Below are positions 58,390 through 64,000 of a DNA stretch of 64,000 bases, piece by piece. Source of the stretch: Peromyscus leucopus (taxonomy: Eukaryota; Chordata; Mammalia; Rodentia; Cricetidae). Every line of letters starts with the position of its first letter. Position 1 is the stretch's first letter. The stretch is taken from assembly GCF_004664715.2 (NCBI RefSeq), contig NC_051079.1:56011660-56075659 (forward strand). The letters run 5' to 3'. The notes under the pieces are model-generated. The model was not told the origin of the DNA and searched no databases. It saw nothing but the letters and a program-made list of their open reading frames with translations. The position numbers and the translations under genes were made by a program.

Positions 58390-58466
58390 GCTTTTCTCTT
58401 TCTTGATCTAAAGATATGGAGAGATGAGGGGCTTGTTTCTTCATTAAATCTAAGTGTCCTATGTGC

Positions 58467-58469
<3 letters not shown>

Positions 58470-58526
<57 letters not shown>
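58470..58526. repeat. (CA)n microsatellite
   Basis: A pure CA tract of about 56 bp. Confidence 0.98.
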
Positions 58527-58530
<4 letters not shown>

Positions 58531-58589
58531 GGTCATATATAAATGCTTGAAAGAAATCTGGTCCACTGCAGCCTTCAAATTGATCACTT

Positions 58590-58920
58590 TAAAAGATCGG
58601 TATTTTTCTTGAGATTTGTGTTTAGCTTGGACCACCATCACAAAATATCAGAGACTGTGACCCCAACCCAGAAATCCATGGCCTCACAATTTTGGAACCG
58701 AAAGTCCCAGATGAAAGGTGGGTAGGAGTGGTTTCTGCAAAGATCTTTCCTCTTGGTTGTGAGACCACAGTCCAGCTGGATTAGGGCTCCACCTTTATGG
58801 TCTAGTTTAACTTTAATGAACTCTTAAAGACCTCATCTCCAAATACAGCCACAAGAGGGTTGGCACTTCAGTGTGTGATGGATTTCAAGGAAATGTGATT
58901 CAGTCACAACAGGGTCTTTG
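58590..58920 (-). mobile_element. Old MaLR (MLT1-like) LTR
   Basis: 'caccatcacaaaatatcagagactg', 'cacaattttggaaccgaaagtcccagatgaaagg', 'cagctggattagggctccacc', 'cttaaagacctcatctccaaatacagccac' is the complement of an ancient mammalian LTR. Confidence 0.6.
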
Positions 58921-58979
58921 TGTAGATTAAAAGTTCTTCATTTTACTAGGGACGCGTTTTAATTAAACTTTTATTTGTT

Positions 58980-59176
58980 TAAAAGGTTTTATTTTTGTTT
59001 TCAACTGTGTGTATGCCCGTGTTGTTTGTGTACATGGATGAAATATCTGTGGAAGCCAGGAGAGGACATCAGATCTCCTGAGGCTACGAGTCCTTGTGAG
59101 CTGAAGTGGGTGCTGGGAGCCGAACCCCTGTCCTCTCTGCAGGTGCTCCTGACCACTGAGCCATCTCTCCAGCTCC
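58980..59176 (-). mobile_element. B3 SINE
   Basis: 'ggaagccaggagaggacatcagatctcctgaggctacgag', 'gtgggtgctgggagccgaacccctgtcctctctgcagg', 'actgagccatctctccagctcc'. Confidence 0.9.
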
Positions 59177-59346
59177 TGAGCTTTTATTTTGAAATGCTTA
59201 TAAATTCACACACAGTGATAAAGACTAACACAGAGAAACTGTTTTTTTTTTTTTTAAACTCGGTTTTCTTGAATGGTGTCATCTTGCAAAGCAATATCAC
59301 AGCAAAGCAGCTGATGCTGATACACTCACGACACAGGACGTTTCCA

Positions 59347-59640
59347 GGGGCTGGGGAGGCAGCTCGGCTGGTAAAATGCCTGCCCTGCACCCAGGAGGAA
59401 CTGTGTTCGGATCCCCTAGCGTGCATGTAAAAGGCTGGATGTGACAGCATGTGTCTGTGATCCAGTGCTCGGATGGAGAGACAGGAGGTAGCCAGAGCTT
59501 ACTAGGCAGCCTGTCTAGATGAATCAATGAACTCCAGGTGTAGTGAGAGACTCTCTCAAAAAATAAGGTGGAGAATGACTGAGAAAGACAGCTGGTGTCG
59601 ACTCCTGGCCTAAACGCACACACCGACACAGACACAGACA
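59347..59640 (+). mobile_element. B4 SINE
   Basis: ID-like head 'ggggctggggaggcagctcggctggtaaaatgcc', then B1-like body 'ggatgtgacagcatgtgtctgtgatccagtgctcgg', 'ccaggtgtagtgagagactctctcaaaaaataagg', 'gtcgactcctggcc'. A CA tract (to 59713) forms the end. Confidence 0.88.
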
Positions 59641-59660
59641 CAGACACAGACACAGACATA

Positions 59661-59713
<53 letters not shown>
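59622..59713. repeat. (CAGACA)n/(CA)n microsatellite
   Basis: Hexameric CAGACA units (to about 59660) pass into pure CA (to 59713). This is the 3' end of the B4. Confidence 0.96.
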
Positions 59714-59717
<4 letters not shown>

Positions 59718-59814
59718 ACGCGAGTATGCACCCCCCCCCATATAGAATGCTTCTATTACTAAAGGCTGCCTTTTATAGCCACCCATTCTTCTTCTAAGGT
59801 GTGGCTGTACCACA

Positions 59815-60390
59815 CTTTAAGGATAGTTTATACCACTCTTCAAGTTTGGGTTATTATTCTTTTCTTTTCTTTTCTTCTTCCTTTTCCCCCTAAGACAGGG
59901 TTTCTCTGTGAAGCAGTGCTGGCTGTCCTGGAACTCACTCTGTAGACTAGGCTGGCCTTGAACTCATAGAGATCCACCTGCCTCTGCCTCCTGAGTGCTG
60001 GGATTAAAGGTGTGCACCACCACCAACCGGCAGGTTTGGGTTATTATCAATGAAGCTGCTGTTGACATTTGCACTCCAGTTTCTGTGTGGATGTTAAGTT
60101 CTCATTTCTCTGAGATAAATACCTTAGAGCATCATTGCTGGGTTGTGTAGTAGTTATTGTTTAGTTAGTTGTTAATGAAATGGCCAAGCTGTTTTCCAGG
60201 ATTCCAAACAGGTTTTGTGATGTGTTCCCAGCAGCCACTGGGAGCGATCAGGTTTCTCTTCATTGTCACCTGCATTAAATGTCATTGTTTCATGTCATTC
60301 ACTCTGAAACCCTGTGGTGGTGCTGTGCTGTGGATTTGATTTGCACTTCCCAAATGGCAAATCATATTAAATAGCCTCATGTACTTATTT
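59815..60390 (-). mobile_element. Old L1 (L1M-type) 3' region, split by B1
   Basis: 'ccactcttcaagtttgggttattat' continues across the B1 as 'caatgaagctgctgttgacatttgcactcc', 'gagataaataccttagagcatcattgctgggttg', 'atggccaagctgttttccaggattcc', 'gtggatttgatttgcacttcccaaatggc'. This is the complement of the mammalian L1 3' region. Confidence 0.75.
59858..60030 (-). mobile_element. B1 SINE inserted in L1
   Basis: Reversed B1 with a pyrimidine-rich tail (59858-59890). It has a 17-bp duplication 'ca(a/g)gtttgggttattat' at 59841-59857 and 60031-60047 with one mismatch. Confidence 0.94.
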
Positions 60391-60464
60391 GTGTGTTAAC
60401 ATTAAAAGGCCTGGGTGTATTTGGGAGCAATGCATTCAATGCCTTTTTAATGTTTTCTTCACAG

Positions 60465-60580
60465 ACTTTGTTCCCAGGCCCTGGCCTTCATCTGTGGAGA
60501 AAGTGCTAGACACAGAGAGGAAGCTCAGCAGGGACTTCCGGCACAAGAGACTAGCCAGGGAAGCGGAGACATTCCTTTGA
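60465..60580 (+). other. Candidate terminal coding exon (unproven)
   Basis: A strong acceptor-like run 'tttttaatgttttcttcacag' ends at 60464. It is followed by a 116-nt open segment ending in TGA at 60578-60580. The frame gives 37 full codons rich in Arg, Lys and Glu, with a 'Val-Glu-Lys-Val-Leu-Asp-Thr-Glu-Arg-Lys-Leu-Ser-Arg-Asp-Phe-Arg' core and codons typical of rodent genes. I do not recognise the peptide and see no partner exon. A chance open stretch next to an L1 is equally plausible. Confidence 0.2.
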
Positions 60581-62453
60581 GCTGTATGCTACTTCTTGTG
60601 AAAATAACTGTTTATGTAAGCACCTGTGTATCACAGCTAACAATGATAAGGATTATTGTTTTATATCCCTCCCAAGGTCTAGCTTTTCCCTTACATAATG
60701 TTAGGAGTTTCTGTAGGCACCTTGAAGACATTGTTATCTTTGGCAGAAGCCAGGCAACTTGGCTCAGAAGGTAGGCAGTAACAATGCTATCAGGTTCTTT
60801 TTCTATGTATTTTTCCTCCCCTTGGAACACCATGTTACCTAGAATACACGAGGATCTGGCAGAGGTCTACATTTTCTTCCCCCTTTTCCTTTCCCACCAT
60901 CTGTTTGGGTATGCTAGAATCCACTGGAATGCCTTTACAAGGTGTCAAAACTCCGGGAACTCCACGCTGTTTGGCAGCAGGAAGAGAAGGGATGAAGTGA
61001 TCGCCAAAGGTGTTTCGAAGAGAAAATGGGGAGAGTGTCTGTCACAATGACAAAAGAGACAGTCTGCAGCATGCTACAGCCCAAAGGTAGTGTCAGTTCT
61101 CTGAGAACTGATCTCTAACGGGGGTCTCAGGAACTGATGGTGCACAGAGGCTCCCTTGGTTTTCAATAGAGGGATCACCACGTGATGATTCAGGACCATC
61201 CACCACACAGGCTTAGGATGTGCTCGGAGAGTAACAAATTCCGGGTGACAGTTTGATAACTTGAGCAATCCCCAAGTTTAACACAAATTTATCTAAAGGA
61301 TGGCTCAGAAATCCAGTTAATCCTCAAGCCATTTCAACGGCAGAGTTTTAAGTGTACTTATTAAAAACACAGAAAAACAAAACCAGTTTTTCTACCCTGT
61401 AACTTGTTTATCAATTGTCTCATGTAAAAATCCAACTTGGAAGGAATTCTAGTTTGACTTGAAACTGTTTGTTCATAAGCTCATGGAATAACACAGTTCT
61501 TGGATTCATTAACTCTTATTTATAAACTTAAAGTTGTTTTGAAACAGGAAACATAACATTTACTAAAAAGAACACTGAAATGTATTTGTCTTTTTAATTA
61601 AAAAATAAAAGAAGTGAAGTCTGTAGAGCACAAAATCTTAATATTGCAGTAGGATTTTCCCTCATTAAAAATATATATCAAACCATTGTCTGATTGAAAC
61701 TAAACACAGTTAAACATATATAGATATAAATTATATAATTTACATTTATTATACTTAATCCAGGTACACATGCAAACACATTTGTATATATAAATTATGT
61801 ATGAAAAACTCATAGCTAAAATTTATGTGGCTATATTTGAAACAGTGACATCAGAGATAGGCTTAAAACATGTTTAATTGCATTACCAGCGTGTATAATC
61901 AGAGTTAGAACTACTGATAGACTCTGCTGACAAGAATTATGGAAAGTAGCTGCTAATTCAGGATTGTTCTATTACACATATTACAGGGGAAGCGAGTCTG
62001 GAAAGTGGATTTAGACTCTCAGATTTTCACTTTTTCATGAGATTTCTCATGAAAAAGTGTATTTCTTAAGCAACTTAGGCAGGTAAATTCTAGAATAGAA
62101 GGGTACTCATCATTTCCAATAACTTCTTATGTCTATTCACTTATATTTATTTAGCTTAGATGCACTATAGGCTGCATAAAATGTGAACAAGTGTAATATA
62201 AAATATGTAATTTAAAAATATGCAATACATATAGTTTCTTGTATTCTAAGGGAAGACTATAAAAATCTAGTCATACCCAACTGATATTGATTTCATTACA
62301 GTTATATCCAATTGATACAGAAAAATGACTTAAAAGCATACTATTTAAAATACAGAATAAGAGCTAGTCCTTTTCTCTTCAAATGCTTACAGCTCTGTAA
62401 TCAATGCTTTTATAACCCTAAAATATTCACGTTCATGTTTCCTTTGAGCATAG
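60581..62453. other. Repeat-poor AT-rich sequence
   Basis: No SINE or LTR is recognisable until 62454. From 61300 the sequence is strongly AT-rich with AATAAA at about 61604 and a palindrome at 62028-62059. No supported gene. Confidence 0.45.
62028..62059. repeat. Perfect 32-bp inverted repeat
   Basis: Arms 'cactttttcatgaga' (62028-62042) and 'tctcatgaaaaagtg' (62045-62059) are exact complements separated by TT. No known repeat explains it. Confidence 0.97.
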
Positions 62454-62787
62454 TGTGTTGGTTTGAATGAAAATGGCCCCCATAGGCTCTCACTGGGAGT
62501 GGAGCTATTAGGAGGTGTGGCCTTGTTGGAGGAAGTAACAATTGGGGGTGGGCTTTGAGGCTTCAAGGCTCAAACCAGGCCCAGTGTCAGTCACTGTCTC
62601 TGCCTGCTGATCTCAGGATGTAAAGCTCTCAGCTCCCTCTGTAGCACCAGGTCTGTCTGTGTGCTGCCACGCTTCCTGCTGTGATGGTAACAGACTCAGG
62701 CTCTGAACTGTAAGCCAGCCCCAGTTAAATGCCTTTTTTTTAAAAAACAAGAGTTATCGTGGTCATAGCCATAGAAAACTAAGATAC
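62454..62787 (+). mobile_element. MaLR-like LTR
   Basis: 'tgtgttggtttgaatgaaaatggcccccatagg', 'ctattaggaggtgtggccttgttggagg', 'gctttgaggcttcaaggctcaaaccaggcccagtgtcag', 'gtaagccagccccagttaaatgcc'. It is the same family as 117-484 and 37318-37664. Confidence 0.78.
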
Positions 62788-62809
62788 ATTGTCTCTATAT
62801 ATCTATATT

Positions 62810-62875
62810 CAATGCTGGGGATTAAATCTAGGGCCTTGTGTCTACTAGGCAAGGGAGCCATCACTGAGTTTTACC
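62810..62875 (-). mobile_element. ID-like SINE fragment
   Basis: 'aatgctggggattaaatctagggccttgtgtctactaggcaagg' is the complement of an ID 5' half. Confidence 0.65.
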
Positions 62876-63206
62876 CTGAGTAAAACATTTGAAGAATGGA
62901 AAGCTATTTTTTTAAAAATGTAAGTCCTTTAACTGCTCTATCTGAAAGTCTACTGTAGCTGGGAGATACTTCTAGTGAAAATGGGTGTGTTCTTAGTACC
63001 CACTTTTGGGTGAACAAAACTCTTCCAAACCAAGCAGCCCTGATACAACACATTTACTTCTTGAGTCACATGATCGTGCTAAAAACAAAAATTAGGAGTA
63101 ATTTAGTTACTAGAAGTCTTATTGACTGCCTTGAAATGTGATCCAAACAGTGTAAGATACTGATTCTCCCATCCCCACTGACATCTTTAAATTTTTTTTT
63201 TTTTTA
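62876..63206. other. Non-coding, no identified element
   Basis: Unique AT-rich sequence with a T run at 63190-63206 that forms the tail of the next element. Confidence 0.4.
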
Positions 63207-63300
63207 GGTAGGCTCATCTGGCCAAGGCTGGTCTCACAAGATGAGGTTCTGGATCCTGATCCCCCTGTCTTCACCTCCCAAATGCCACCACACTGACATG
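63190..63300 (-). mobile_element. B1-like SINE fragment
   Basis: A T-rich tail, then 'gccaaggctggtctcacaagatgaggttctggatcctgatccccctgtcttcacctcccaaatgcc', a reversed, truncated B1. Confidence 0.6.
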
Positions 63301-63379
63301 ATGTTATGTCATTACATCCTTAACTCAGAGACTGTCCATGAATTCATTCATAATCAGAATCTCTGGTGTAACACAAATC

Positions 63380-63868
63380 TTAAATGGTCTTATTTATAAA
63401 ATCAAACCTGGAGCCAGGTATTGGGGTGAATGTTGAAAGATCAGAGAAACAGAACAAGCCACATCCAACCTCACCTTGCCAATTCCTCAGATGATCTTGT
63501 TTCCTCAAACTGGAAGCTTCTGTGTCCTCATCTGAATGGATCTCAGCTGAGCTGCTGCTAAAAGCCTAAAAGCTTAACAAGACTCTAGTTCCTGGTCCTC
63601 ATGCTTTATATACCTTCCTGCTTCCTGCCATCTTTTCCTGAGATTAAAAGTGTGTGTCACCATGACTGACTGTTTCCAGTATGGCTTTGAACTCACAGAG
63701 ATCCAGATGGATTTCTGCTTCTGGAATGCTAGAATTAAGGGTGTGTATGTGCCACCATTTTCTGGCCTCTATGTCTATCTAGTGGCTGTTCTGTTCTCTG
63801 ACCCCAGTTAAGTTTATTAGGGTGTATAATATATCGAGGGACACAATATTACCACACTCTGGTTTAAT
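63380..63868. mobile_element. Composite rodent repeat with B1-like core
   Basis: 'cctggagccaggtattggggtgaatgttgaaagatcagagaaacagaac', 'gaatggatctcagctgagctgctgctaaaagcc', a B1-like reverse monomer ('tttgaactcacagagatccag'), and 'tctggcctctatgtctatctagtggctgttctgttctctgacccc' occur together. I recall this arrangement as a common rodent interspersed unit but cannot name the family. Confidence 0.6.
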
Positions 63869-64000
63869 TAAAAACAAAAGTCAGTGAACCACTTGGCTCC
63901 AAGCAGTCTCACTGTGGCTCAGTGCCTGCCACGTTCCTGCATCAGAAAATTTAGATCAGAGATTGGTCCATTTTGAGGTTATTAAGCATGAACCCTGGCT

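Noticed and set aside
59297..59731. 144-codon minus-strand open frame
   Set aside because: It is a reading of the B4 SINE and its (CA)n tail.

Overview
The window looks like non-coding nuclear DNA from a muroid rodent, most likely a cricetid (vole, deer-mouse or hamster group). The evidence is the repeat content: B1, B2/B3, B4, RSINE1, ID and ID-B1 SINEs, rodent ERVL/MaLR-type and ERV2-type solo LTRs, a hAT-type URR1 element, old L1/L2/MIR remnants and many long (CA)n and (GA)n tracts. The youngest B1 (11944-12110) has a right half reading 'aggaaaaggcgcaaagctac' before the usual 'acagagaaaccctgtctcg'. I associate this with cricetids rather than Mus or Rattus; this is from memory and not database-checked.

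No confident protein-coding gene, rRNA, tRNA, CpG-island promoter or multi-exon structure is visible. Nearly all long open frames are readings of microsatellites (Val-Cys, Arg-Glu or His-Thr runs), of SINEs/LTRs, or of a degenerate tandem array. Two open stretches in unique sequence are noted with low confidence: a 218-codon frame at 50687-51343 (188 codons from its first ATG) and a possible terminal exon at 60465-60580.

Layout. 1-960: a MaLR-like LTR and unassigned sequence. 965-5145: a diverged tandem array of roughly 40-bp units, interrupted by an ERV2-like LTR that itself carries a B1. 5150-9980: mostly unique sequence with a triplicated ID remnant, a hairpin, a CTCF-like motif and a 45-bp minisatellite. 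9990-28700: L2, RSINE1, B1, B4, B2 and LTR copies and microsatellites, including a 342-bp solo LTR with a perfect 6-bp target duplication (17085-17426) and a 411-bp LTR with a perfect 5-bp duplication (25178-25588). 28735-31000: AT-rich unique sequence. 31000-48800: dense old and young repeats (URR1, B3, B4, ID-B1, L1 3' ends, at least six LTR copies, a B1 nested in a B4). 48800-56930: the longest repeat-poor part, resembling conserved non-coding DNA. 56933-60390: a compound (TG)n tandem duplication, B1, B3, B4, and an old L1 split by a B1. 60390-62450: AT-rich and repeat-poor, with a perfect 32-bp palindrome. 62450-64000: LTR, ID-like, B1-like and composite repeats.

The window therefore reads as an intron or intergenic segment. 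I do not see a dedicated multi-gene system. The features most worth a second look are the ~40-bp array, the two unexplained open stretches, the palindrome, and the repeat-poor blocks that may be conserved regulatory DNA.
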